Source of the DNA: an uncultured Clostridia bacterium
Lineage (GTDB): Bacteria > Bacillota > Clostridia > UBA1381
Assembly (NCBI GenBank): GCA_934501535.1
Contig: CAKSUM010000021.1
Location: 1 to 47,498 of the forward strand
Reading direction: 5' to 3'
Length of the DNA stretch: 47,498 bases
Both the position numbers and the translations under genes were made by a program. The notes beneath the pieces are model-generated. The model saw only the letters and a list, made by a program, of their open reading frames with translations. It had not been told where the DNA came from and ran no database searches. This document shows, one piece after another, positions 41,253-47,498 of the stretch (its first letter is position 1; the number at the start of each line of letters is the position of its first letter).

Positions 41253-42633
41253 GGAATACAGGACAATAAGCGAGGTTGCAGGTCCTTTGGTGCTCGTAAA
41301 GGGCACGGAGGGCGTGAAATACAACGAGCTGGGCGAAATTATTCTTGCGGACGGCACAAAAAAGCGCTGCCGCGTGCTGGAGGTAAACGGCAGTGATGTA
41401 TTGGTGCAGCTTTTTGAGAACAGCTCGGGCATAAATCTGTCCGATTCAAAAGTAAAATTTTTGGGACATACTATGGAGCTTGGTGTATCGGAGGATATGC
41501 TGGGCAGGGTTTTTGACGGATTGGGAAATCCGAAGGGCGATTTTGAAATCATTCCGGAAAAGCGTATGGACGTAAACGGCGTCCCCATGAATCCGGTTAT
41601 GCGCAGTTATCCCGAGGAGTTTATTCAAACCGGCGTAAGCGCGATTGACGGACTTAATACGCTGGTGCGAGGTCAGAAACTGCCGATTTTTTCGGGGAGC
41701 GGTCTGCCGCATGCAAATCTTGCGGCACAGATAGCGCGGCAGAGCAAAGTCTTGGGTGATAACGAAAAATTTGCGGTTGTATTTGCCGCAATCGGAATAA
41801 CTTTTGAAGAAGCCGACTATTTTATAGAGGATTTCAGACGTACCGGAGCGATGGAGCGGACGGTGCTGTTTGTAAATCTTGCCGATGACCCGGCAATCGA
41901 GCGTATCGCAACCCCGAAAATAGCACTTACAACGGCGGAGTATCTTGCTTTTGAAAAGGACATGCATGTTCTGGTAATTATGACGGACATCACCAATTAT
42001 GCGGACGCATTGCGTGAAATCTCGGCAGCGCGGAAAGAGGTGCCGTCGCGCCGGGGTTATCCGGGATATATGTATACCGATTTGGCGTCGATTTATGAAC
42101 GCGCCGGAAGGCTCAAAGGCTCGGGAGGGTCTATCACGATGATACCTATTCTGACCATGCCGGAAGACGATAAGACGCACCCTATTCCCGATTTGACCGG
42201 GTACATCACCGAGGGGCAGATAATTCTTTCGCGCGAGCTGTACAGAAAAAATGTTGTGCCGCCGATTGATGTTCTTCCGTCACTGTCCAGACTTAAGGAT
42301 AAGGGAATAGGTGAGGGAAAAACGCGTGCCGATCATGCCAATGTTATGAATCAGCTGTTCAGCGCGTACGCGCGCGGTAAGGACGCGAAAGAGCTTATGA
42401 CGATTTTGGGTGAGGCGGCGCTGTCCGACGTTGATAAACTGTATGCGCGCTTTGCCGAGGAATTTGAAAAGCGGTATGTGTCACAGGGATATGATACCGA
42501 CCGCAGTATTGCCGAAACTTTGGAGATAGGCTGGGAGCTATTGTCGATATTGCCGAGGGGCGAGCTTAAACGTATCAAGGACGAATATCTTGACCAATAT
42601 TATACGGGAGGGGCGTCCGATGGCAAGAATTAA
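41245..42633 (+). CDS. ntpB: V-type ATPase non-catalytic subunit B
   Basis: The 462-residue protein shows B-subunit features. These are VAGPLVLVKGTEGVKYNE at the start, a degenerate P-loop region (LPIFSGSGLPHANLAAQIAR near 150, with no GKT), VFAAIGITFEEADYF, and the conserved RRGYPGYMYTDLASIYERAG stretch. The three copies alternate with A in the head. It overlaps ntpA and the D gene (14 bases). Confidence 0.97.
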   Translation: MPKEYRTISEVAGPLVLVKGTEGVKYNELGEIILADGTKKRCRVLEVNGSDVLVQLFENSSGINLSDSKVKFLGHTMELGVSEDMLGRVFDGLGNPKGDFEIIPEKRMDVNGVPMNPVMRSYPEEFIQTGVSAIDGLNTLVRGQKLPIFSGSGLPHANLAAQIARQSKVLGDNEKFAVVFAAIGITFEEADYFIEDFRRTGAMERTVLFVNLADDPAIERIATPKIALTTAEYLAFEKDMHVLVIMTDITNYADALREISAARKEVPSRRGYPGYMYTDLASIYERAGRLKGSGGSITMIPILTMPEDDKTHPIPDLTGYITEGQIILSRELYRKNVVPPIDVLPSLSRLKDKGIGEGKTRADHANVMNQLFSAYARGKDAKELMTILGEAALSDVDKLYARFAEEFEKRYVSQGYDTDRSIAETLEIGWELLSILPRGELKRIKDEYLDQYYTGGASDGKN

Positions 42634-43279
42634 TGTAAATCCTACGCGAATGGAGCTGGGGAGGTTGAAAAAAAGCCTTGCCGCGGCACAGAAAGGACAT
42701 AAGCTGCTGAAGGACGAACGTGATGAGCTTATGCGCAGGTTTTTGGAAACGGTCAGAGAGACAAAAAACTTGCGTGAAGATGTGGAGCATGAAATTATGC
42801 GTTCGCAAAAATATCTGCGCTCTGCCGCGGCGCAGCTCGGGCCGGAAAAGCTGAAAACAGCACTGCTTTTGCCGAAAGATGCGTTATATACCGACGTTGA
42901 TGAAAAAAGCGTCATGAGTGTGACTCTGCCGGTATTTACGGCAATGCAGCATTCGGAAAAGTCATATTCATACGGGTTTGCCGATACTGTCGGTGATTTG
43001 GATACGGCAGTGGATATTATCATGGATATTCGCGAAAAGCTGCTGCATCTGGCAGAATTGGAAAAGGGTGCGGAACTCATGGCAGGCGAGATAGAACGGA
43101 CGCGGCGCAGGGTAAATGCGCTGGAATATGTAATGATTCCCGATTACCTTGAAACTATAAAATATATAACGGCAAAACTTGATGAAAATGAGCGTTCAAA
43201 CAGTATCAGGCTCCTGAAAGTCAAGGATATGGTCATACGCGATAATCTTGAGGCGAAACACCGTGCAGAGCATGTGTGA
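42620..43279 (+). CDS. ntpD: V-type ATPase central-stalk subunit D
   Basis: The 219-residue protein has the D-subunit pattern: NVNPTRMELGRLKKSLAAAQ at the start, and long helices that form a coiled coil, with RRRVNALEYVMIPDYLETIK in the C-terminal third. It is the rotating shaft. I chose the ATG at 42620, after GGGAGGGG; a TTG ten codons earlier has no support. It is the last gene of the operon, followed by a long terminator. Confidence 0.95.
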   Translation: MARINVNPTRMELGRLKKSLAAAQKGHKLLKDERDELMRRFLETVRETKNLREDVEHEIMRSQKYLRSAAAQLGPEKLKTALLLPKDALYTDVDEKSVMSVTLPVFTAMQHSEKSYSYGFADTVGDLDTAVDIIMDIREKLLHLAELEKGAELMAGEIERTRRRVNALEYVMIPDYLETIKYITAKLDENERSNSIRLLKVKDMVIRDNLEAKHRAEHV

Positions 43280-43300
43280 GGACTATAATCAATTACCGAT

Positions 43301-43350
43301 AAAATACTGCATGGCTGCGGAAATCTTTGCAGCTGTGCGGTATTTTTAAG
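43301..43350 (+). terminator. Terminator of the V-ATPase operon
   Basis: 43301-43318 pairs with 43329-43346 as an 18-base stem with a few G-T pairs around a ten-base loop, then a T run. Confidence 0.9.
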
Positions 43351-43625
43351 GTGTTATCGAGTGTTCGGAAAAACAGTATAATCCGCATAACTTAGGGAAT
43401 TGCGAGAGATTTGAATATGATGCCGCACATTCGTTTTTGCTTGAATGGCTTATCGGATTTTTACTCGCTTTTTTATCGCCGGCAGAGTTGAAAAATATCT
43501 TGAATTTTGCGGATACATGGTGTATAATAAATTTTGTTTGAGCAATCCGACAGGCAGTTCGGGAATGAACATTCCGTGGACGGCTCGCCCCAACCCCATT
43601 ACATAATGGAAAGGGGGTGTTGCTT
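43351..43625 (+). other. Gene-free stretch with the promoter and leader of a small toxin-like gene
   Basis: No gene is visible. The end of the stretch holds a promoter (43500-43528), a small hairpin ggaatg-aa-cattcc (43562-43575), the upstream arm of a long-range helix (43577-43589) and a hairpin next to the ribosome site (43596-43609). Confidence 0.5.
43500..43528 (+). promoter_or_regulatory. Promoter of the small toxin-like gene
   Basis: TTGAAT (43500-43505) and TATAAT (43523-43528) with 17-base spacing; the small gene starts 98 bases downstream. Confidence 0.65.
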
Positions 43626-43700
43626 ATGGGAAAGACTATATTCAGAGCATTGTTTTTTACAATTATCTTTATGATAGTTTTTACTATAAAAGCAAGTTAG
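43626..43700 (+). CDS. 24-aa hydrophobic peptide, possible type I toxin
   Basis: The gene encodes MGKTIFRALFFTIIFMIVFT followed by IKAS, a single membrane helix with a basic start. GGGGGTG lies six bases before the ATG. Small single-helix peptides with such strong ribosome sites and structured mRNAs are usually type I toxins or holin-like toxins. The hairpin at the stop codon serves as terminator. I cannot name a family. A plain short membrane peptide with another role is possible. Confidence 0.5.
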   Translation: MGKTIFRALFFTIIFMIVFTIKAS

Positions 43701-43735
43701 TCGCCCACACCGTCAAATGTAGCGACTAACTTTTA
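43694..43735 (+). terminator. Hairpin overlapping the stop codon of the toxin-like gene
   Basis: aagttagtcgc (43694-43704) pairs perfectly with gcgactaactt (43722-43732), then tttag. A second, weaker hairpin with a five-T run follows at 43746-43774. Confidence 0.65.
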
Positions 43736-43844
43736 GTTCATATTTGGCGAGCCGTTCAAACGGACTGCCTTTTTCTATTATCATTATATATCTGAAAAGC
43801 GATTTTATCAACCGTTTAACAGAAAATTTAATACTTGCAACAAG

Positions 43845-43880
43845 CAAAAAGCTGTCTTTTTCAATAAAGGCAGCTTTTTG
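43845..43880 (+). terminator. Terminator-like hairpin before the recombinase gene
   Basis: caaaaagctg (43845-43854) pairs with cagctttttg (43871-43880) around a 16-base loop; a T-rich stretch and TATAAT (43884-43889) follow. Confidence 0.55.
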
Positions 43881-43909
43881 TTTTATAATGAGGCAATGGA
43901 GGTTTAGCT

Positions 43910-44512
43910 ATGGAAATATACTGATATGTGAGAGTGTCAAGCACAGACCAAAACGAGGACAGACAAATGCTTGCACTTAAAAAACAAAATATAGCGGATA
44001 AAAATATATACATCGACAAACTGTCGGGAAAAGATTTTAACAGACCTGCGTATAAAAAACTGATAAAAAAGCTGAAAAGCGGAGATTTACTCTATATCCT
44101 CTCTATTGACCGTTTGGGGCGAAATTATGAGGAAATTCAAAATCAATGGCGAGTGCTGACAAAGGAAATCGGTGCGGATATATGCGTTATAGATATGCCG
44201 CTTTTGGATACAAGGCAGGGCAAGGATTTAATGGGAACATTTATAGCGGATTTGGTACTTCAAATATTGTCTTTCGTGGCGCAGAACGAGAGGGAAAATA
44301 TCCGAAAAAGGCAGATGCAAGGCATAGCCGCCGCAAAAGCAAAGGGTGTGCGTTTCGGCAGACCGGAAAAAGAAATTCCGCCGGAATTTATATCGCTCAT
44401 AAGAGAGTGGGAACAGAAGAAAATCACATTAACCGAAATCCTTAATATGTGTCAAATAAGTGAATCGACCTTTTATCGCCGGCTTCGTGAATATCGGATA
44501 AAAAACAAATGA
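43910..44512 (+). pseudogene. Serine recombinase (resolvase/invertase type) with an in-frame stop at codon 5
   Basis: The reading frame from the ATG at 43910, which has ATGGAGG just upstream, starts M-E-I-Y-stop-Y-V-R-V-S-S-T-D-Q. Resolvases normally read IYGYVRVS here, so TGA at 43922-43924 looks like a one-base change of a Gly codon (GGA). The rest is intact: catalytic Ser in VRVSS, SIDRLGRNYEEI, FVAQNERENIRKRQMQGIAAA, GRPEKEIP and a C-terminal helix-turn-helix (ITLTEILNMCQISESTFYRR). A GTG at 43928 could restart translation but would remove the first beta strand, so the protein is probably inactive or made at a low level by read-through. Confidence 0.75.
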
Positions 44513-44513
44513 C

Positions 44514-44537
44514 TGTCATAAGGTGTACCTTTTGACA
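44514..44537. repeat. 24-base palindrome, left copy
   Basis: The element begins TGTCATAAGG and ends CCTTTTGACA; it is nearly self-complementary, with outer arms reaching 44511-44540. Its reverse complement recurs at 44661-44684 with one change. It starts right after the recombinase stop codon, as expected for the recombinase's own target site, but it could also be an operator or terminator. Confidence 0.7.
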
Positions 44538-44660
44538 GTCAATTTGCTACTCGTAAATTATAGCATATATTATCTAAAAAAGCAATAGTTTTTGGGAATT
44601 TTTGTATAAAAAGACAAGATTTTGTGCATTTTGCGTCTTTTTTAGCTTGAAAATGGGTAA
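44538..44660. promoter_or_regulatory. Promoter-bearing segment between the palindromes
   Basis: About 123 bases. On the plus strand TTGCTA (44544-44549) and TATATT (44566-44571) are 16 bases apart and read towards the HEPN genes. On the minus strand an extended minus-ten TGCTATAAT (TATAAT at 44562-44557) follows a TTGCTT with 18-base spacing and reads towards the recombinase. Inversion by a recombinase would swap the two. Confidence 0.4.
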
Positions 44661-44684
44661 TGTCAAAAGGTACACCTTTTGACA
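44661..44684. repeat. 24-base palindrome, right copy
   Basis: TGTCAAAAGGT (44661-44671) pairs with ACCTTTTGACA (44674-44684) around two central bases. It matches the left copy at 23 of 24 positions in inverted orientation. Confidence 0.75.
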
Positions 44685-44852
44685 ATAGTGCGGTTAAAAT
44701 TTTATGTCCATAAAAGCGAGAATAAATTTTTATGTCAGAAACTATTAAAAGGATTAAGGGTAAGCGACAATCTGCTCACCAAATTATGCGTTTTTTATTC
44801 GGTATATCTTTTGACGGGAAATAATAAAAGTCTTAAGAAAGGAAAATGAAAA

Positions 44853-45092
44853 ATGTCAATAGGTAATGTAAATGAATTTTTGTATATTCTAAGTATCAGT
44901 TCTGAAAGTTGGAATAATATTGTACATAGAATAGGCAAGAAGAGGGCAGAAATTTGCCTTGACAACAATCTAATTCAAATTGTTTCAAAAAACACAGAGA
45001 ATGAAGCTCGTTATGGTCTAACCAACCTGGGAAAGAAAATGCTTAAAGATGGGATAGCGGACAAATATATAAAAGAATTGGAGGAGGGTTAA
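44853..45092 (+). CDS. Unrecognised 79-aa protein, first gene of a HEPN module
   Basis: I do not recognise the family. The sequence has a middle and end that suggest a small winged helix: SESWNNIVHRIGKKRAEICL, then the strand-like RYGLTNLGKKMLKDG, as at the end of many HTH modules. It has a good ribosome site (AAGAAAGG, 12-19 bases upstream) and its stop is directly joined to the start of the HEPN gene. Base composition is much more AT-rich than the flanking operons. It could be the regulator or antitoxin of the HEPN protein. Confidence 0.6.
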   Translation: MSIGNVNEFLYILSISSESWNNIVHRIGKKRAEICLDNNLIQIVSKNTENEARYGLTNLGKKMLKDGIADKYIKELEEG

Positions 45093-45458
45093 GTGAAAAT
45101 CAAGAGTGTAGATGTATGCAAAGAACAAGCAAAACAGTTTTTGTCATTAGCAAAGCAATGTGCAGAAAATTTAGATGCAGTTTTGTCGTATATGTATCCT
45201 TTGTCTGTCAATATAACTTTTGCGTGCGAACTATTTTTAAAGGCAATTTTACTTTGCGAAAAAACAAAAGAGAATATTGAAATACACGAATTGAGAAAGT
45301 TGTTCAGATTTATGTCATCCGAAGCACAAAATACTATAAAAAACAAATTTCAAGGCGATTTAAATAATCTATTGAAAGAAATAAATAAAAGTTTTGAAAA
45401 TTGGAGATATGCCTTTGAACAACCGGTAGGACTAAATGTGACTATGGATCTGATATAA
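45093..45458 (+). CDS. HEPN-domain-like protein, C-terminus possibly cut
   Basis: The 121-residue protein has a helical pattern like HEPN domains: NITFACELFLKAILLCEKTK with an acidic pair-like ELFLK, then IEIHELRKLFRFM (the HxL element), then FENWRYAFEQP. HEPN proteins are often RNA-cutting toxins or their inhibitors, but the classical R-x4-6-H motif is not clearly present, so nuclease activity is doubtful. It starts with GTG after GAGGAGGG. The end (GLNVTMDLI) runs into a frame that appears to belong to another gene, so this protein may be truncated. Confidence 0.5.
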   Translation: MKIKSVDVCKEQAKQFLSLAKQCAENLDAVLSYMYPLSVNITFACELFLKAILLCEKTKENIEIHELRKLFRFMSSEAQNTIKNKFQGDLNNLLKEINKSFENWRYAFEQPVGLNVTMDLI

Positions 45459-46000
45459 ATGTTGCTCATGGAATTTATAATGCGTCGTATGGTCTGTCAA
45501 ATGTAACGGATTCACAGATAACAATATCAGATTCCTTTACCAACTATACATTAAATAAGATTAATACATCGCAGTTTACGGAGGAAATAAAAAAACAATT
45601 TAGTGGTGTGCTTACACTTAGTCCAGAGGATTTTTACGAATTTCCATATACTTTTAGAACGCTAACTTCAATAACAGGTGTTGAATGTACTTATTCACTA
45701 AGTGAAGAAAATAGGTATTCAATAGACAAAAAAGAAGATGGATATATCCCAGGTTATGTATACTATAATTATGATATTCCGCTTGACGGAAAAAATTATT
45801 ATGAGTTATATATAAATTATTTAGATAATTTAAACGGAATAAACAAAGTTGACAGAAAAACAGAAAGAGACGATCTCTATACATTCGTAACGAATATTTA
45901 TGATTATCAAGGAATGTATCGCTTTGCAGTATCGGACTCGATATGGAAAATACCAGGTGCAGTAAGTTCATCAATTACAATGTCTTTTCAGCCCAAATAA
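45419..46000 (+). pseudogene. 3' part of an unknown gene, lacking its start
   Basis: The frame is open from 45419 to the TAA ending at 46000 and encodes about 190 residues rich in Asn, Tyr and Ser, for example SDINVAHGIYNASYGLSNVT and further on IWKIPGAVSSSITM. There is no ribosome site or start at its beginning, which overlaps the end of the HEPN frame. It looks like the C-terminal piece of a longer, possibly extracellular protein. No family is recognised; a GTG at 45608 without a ribosome site is a weak alternative start. Confidence 0.45.
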
Positions 46001-46068
46001 TTAAAACCTATTATTAAAATTTGGAAAAACTGAAACAAACTACTGATTTGTTTACTAAAGCAAGTATG

Positions 46069-46111
46069 AAAAAGAAGTTATTTTCTATAAAAGAGAGTAA
46101 CTTCTTTTTTT
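46069..46111 (+). terminator. Intrinsic terminator in the accessory island
   Basis: aaaaagaagtta (46069-46080) pairs with taacttcttttt (46098-46109), a perfect 12-base stem followed by a T run. Confidence 0.85.
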
Positions 46112-46143
46112 ATGCCCGAACGCTAGATAAGGGGGTGAATTTT

Positions 46144-46272
46144 ATGGCAAACTTAAACAACCAAATCGAAAAAATCAATGAGCAGATTAAGCAGTTACAG
46201 TCGCTTTTAATCAAAATTTTTTCAAGCAAATTTGCAAATAAAAAAATCAAGAATTTTCGAAAATCTTGTTAA
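46144..46272 (+). CDS. Short 42-aa coiled-coil peptide, possibly a fragment
   Basis: AGGGGGTG precedes the ATG with seven bases. The first half, NLNNQIEKINEQIKQLQSLL, is a heptad coiled coil as in small accessory proteins of conjugative elements. The second half is lysine-rich and ends in a decayed YD-repeat segment. It could be the intact start of a gene whose 3' part was replaced. Confidence 0.35.
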   Translation: MANLNNQIEKINEQIKQLQSLLIKIFSSKFANKKIKNFRKSC

Positions 46273-46795
46273 AAAACGGATGGCAACGGGAATACAATTC
46301 AATATACATATGACAGACGAAACCGGCAGCTGACGGAAACACTGCCGGACGGCAAGGTTCGCTGCCGCATATATGACAATACTAAAAATATCATAACAGA
46401 AATTGACGGAATTGGGAAAAACTTTTTTATTTCTGCGGAAAGTATGGTATATTGAAAAAGTGCAGTATGCACAGAGCAATTCATTTCTGTTAAAATAATT
46501 TTTAGACTTATTGTAATTTGAAGTTTGCTGTGTTATAATAATCACAAGCGTATTAACGAATTTTTAAGGCGATTGTATAGACACGTCTGCTTGGGATAAT
46601 GCTGTAAATCTTATCCGGATTTCGCTGCCTGCGCAGAAACCGGAGCATGTCTTGCGGTAATTTGGCTGACAAAAAAGGCTTATTAAAAAATGTGAATAAT
46701 GGGAATGACCCGCTGTTTTTGAAATACACCGTAACTCCCGTTCAAGACTTGAATTTATCAAACAGTATTATAAATTTCATAAACAGGAGGAAATA
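46273..46795 (+). other. Decayed region with gene fragments
   Basis: It has no intact gene. It holds a YD-repeat fragment (46279-46455) and an unrecognised 49-codon frame (46647-46796) ending TAATG at the next gene. Between them is AT-rich sequence with no repeat I can see. Confidence 0.45.
46279..46455 (+). pseudogene. RHS/YD-repeat fragment
   Basis: The frame reads DGNGNTIQYTYDRRNRQL, then ETLPDGKVRCRIYDNTKN and ITEIDGIGKNF, closely following the YD-repeat rhythm (G-N-x3-Y-x-Y-D, then x-P-D-G, then Y-D). It has no start and stops at 46453-46455. It is a remnant of a large RHS or wall-associated polymorphic-toxin protein. Confidence 0.7.
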
Positions 46796-47275
46796 ATGAT
46801 GTTTCGGGAAATCAGGAAAAAGAAAAATAATATTGGTTCAGAAGCGGCAGAACAACTGCTGATCAAATGCCGCCGCGGCGTTCTCGCCGTAAATGGTGCG
46901 GAGGGGTACCCCTATGCAATTCCGATTAATTTTTATTATGACAAGGAAAACAAAAAAATCTATTTTCACGGTGCAAAAGCCGGGCATAAAATTGATGCGC
47001 TCCGTGCGTGCGACAAAGTGTGTTTTACCGTATATGGGAATGAAACCGTCAAAGAAGAAAAGTGGGCGCCTTTTATGCAGAGCGCCGTTGTGTTCGGCAG
47101 GTGCCGTTTGGTTGAAGCCGGAGAAAGAGCGAATACACTGTTAAAGAAACTTGCAATGAAATATTACCCGAATGAGCAGCTGGCGGATGAGGAAATTACT
47201 CGTGCGGGAAAAGCGGCACAAATGTTTGAAATCGAGGTTGAACACCTCAGCGGCAAGGAAATACAGGAAAAGTAA
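46796..47275 (+). CDS. Pyridoxamine 5'-phosphate oxidase-like flavoprotein (NimA-like)
   Basis: The 159-residue protein has the FMN split-barrel pattern of the NimA/PNPOx-like family: GVLAVNGAEGYPYAIPINFYY near residue 28, IYFHGAKAGHKIDALR near 55 and VCFTVYG near 75. A catalytic-type His appears in FHGAKAGHK. Relatives reduce nitroimidazoles or other small molecules with FMN or bind haem; the native substrate is unknown. ATG at 46796 or 46799 follows AGGAGG. It is likely a single gene. Confidence 0.9.
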   Translation: MMFREIRKKKNNIGSEAAEQLLIKCRRGVLAVNGAEGYPYAIPINFYYDKENKKIYFHGAKAGHKIDALRACDKVCFTVYGNETVKEEKWAPFMQSAVVFGRCRLVEAGERANTLLKKLAMKYYPNEQLADEEITRAGKAAQMFEIEVEHLSGKEIQEK

Positions 47276-47498
47276 AAACAGATTGAGAGAATGAATATTA
47301 AGCTCCCGAAGTATTCTTTTGCTTCTTCACCGATGATAACTCCGTTTTCAATCGTAGGGGCAATCCCTCATTTTGTGTAAACCTCAAAATTGGCTCCAAA
47401 ATGATAATATAATCTAAGTAGTTTTTGTGGGCTGAGAGCCGGATTTCGGCTTTCAGTCCTTAGTTATAATATAGCGTAAAATTGCCGGCATGTCAAGG
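47276..47498. other. Trailing non-coding end with a hairpin
   Basis: No gene is seen. ctgagagccg (47433-47442) pairs with cggctttcag (47448-47457) with one mismatch; TATAAT occurs nearby (47465-47472 region). A short minus-strand open frame (about 47280-47370) has no start or ribosome site and I do not call it. Confidence 0.4.

Larger units (their letters stand above)
43577..43758 (+). ncRNA. Folded small mRNA with long-range 5'-3' helix, type I toxin-like
   Basis: tggacggctcgcc (43577-43589) pairs with ggcgagccgttca (43746-43758) over 13 positions with one G-T pair. It encloses the 24-aa gene. A second hairpin, ccatta/taatgg (43596-43609), lies directly before the GGGGGTG ribosome site, and cccc at 43594-43597 can pair with that G run. 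Long-range closure and masked ribosome sites are known from type I toxin mRNAs such as hok. An antisense partner RNA is not evident. Confidence 0.5.

Noticed and set aside
44731..44826. 30-codon plus-strand frame upstream of the HEPN module
   Set aside because: It has no ribosome site and no similarity I recognise; it could equally be leader sequence.
47280..47380. Minus-strand open frame near the end resembling a small protein tail
   Set aside because: It gives a plausible stretch (IAPTIENGVIIGEEAKEYF) but has no start or stop context and no recognised family. Too weak to call.
1..47498. tRNA, rRNA, tmRNA and CRISPR arrays
   Set aside because: I looked for cloverleaf-type GGTTCGAAT arms, rRNA-like conserved stretches and regularly spaced repeats and found none. 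A covariance-model search would be needed to exclude a short RNA.

Overview
The window looks like a chromosome segment of an anaerobic, fermentative Gram-positive bacterium of the Clostridia, probably a gut or syntrophic lineage. This rests on strong AGGAGG-type ribosome sites with frequent ATG/GTG/TTG starts, RNase M5, a Rex redox repressor, a V-type ATPase instead of F-type, and a heterodisulfide-reductase/Flx electron-transfer operon with no sign of respiratory cytochromes. No rRNA, tRNA or CRISPR array was seen.

Layout. 1-551 is a gene-free patch of duplicated modules. 552-2398 holds a divergent AraC-type regulator and a beta-propeller glycosidase-like gene. 2628-6858 is an operon with a structured leader (metallo-beta-lactamase fold, alpha/beta hydrolase, leucine-carboxyl-type methyltransferase, membrane protein, ATC-hydrolase-like protein), followed by a tiny secreted-peptide gene on the other strand. 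7307-12222 holds an HtrA-like protein that has lost its catalytic residues, RNase M5, an ABC exporter and a HAD phosphatase. 12339-25939 is the metabolic centre: a YfcE-type phosphodiesterase, then one long co-directional series of malate dehydrogenase, fumarase, HdrB, HdrC, HdrA, FlxD, FlxC, FlxB, FlxA, a fumarate-reductase iron-sulfur protein and flavoprotein, a small membrane protein, Rex and an SGNH hydrolase. 26211-30733 has RNase R and, divergently, SecD-SecF. 30841-34619 (minus strand) has GNAT acetyltransferases (one a remnant), a 5'-truncated DUF554 gene, a sodium symporter and an auxin-efflux-type carrier. 34934-43279 is a complete nine-gene V-type ATPase operon. 43500-46800 is an AT-rich accessory island: a possible type I toxin RNA, a serine recombinase with an in-frame stop, two near-identical palindromes around a promoter-bearing segment, a two-gene HEPN module and decayed gene fragments. 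A NimA-like flavoprotein closes the window.

How the genes work together. The 13-25.9 kb operon encodes the reductive branch oxaloacetate -> malate -> fumarate -> succinate. It also encodes a soluble flavin-based electron-bifurcation machine (NADH-oxidising FlxABCD plus HdrABC) right next to the fumarate reductase subunits. No membrane anchor of the FrdC/FrdD type is present. The most economical reading is a cytoplasmic NADH-dependent, ferredoxin-reducing fumarate reductase in which fumarate replaces the heterodisulfide as high-potential acceptor. Rex, encoded in the same operon, would sense NADH/NAD+. The V-ATPase rotor ring carries the residues that bind Na+ in Enterococcus hirae NtpK, so a Na+ economy is plausible, but no Rnf complex lies in this window. 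The bifurcation role is inference from gene content and order; the individual protein families are recognised from motifs.
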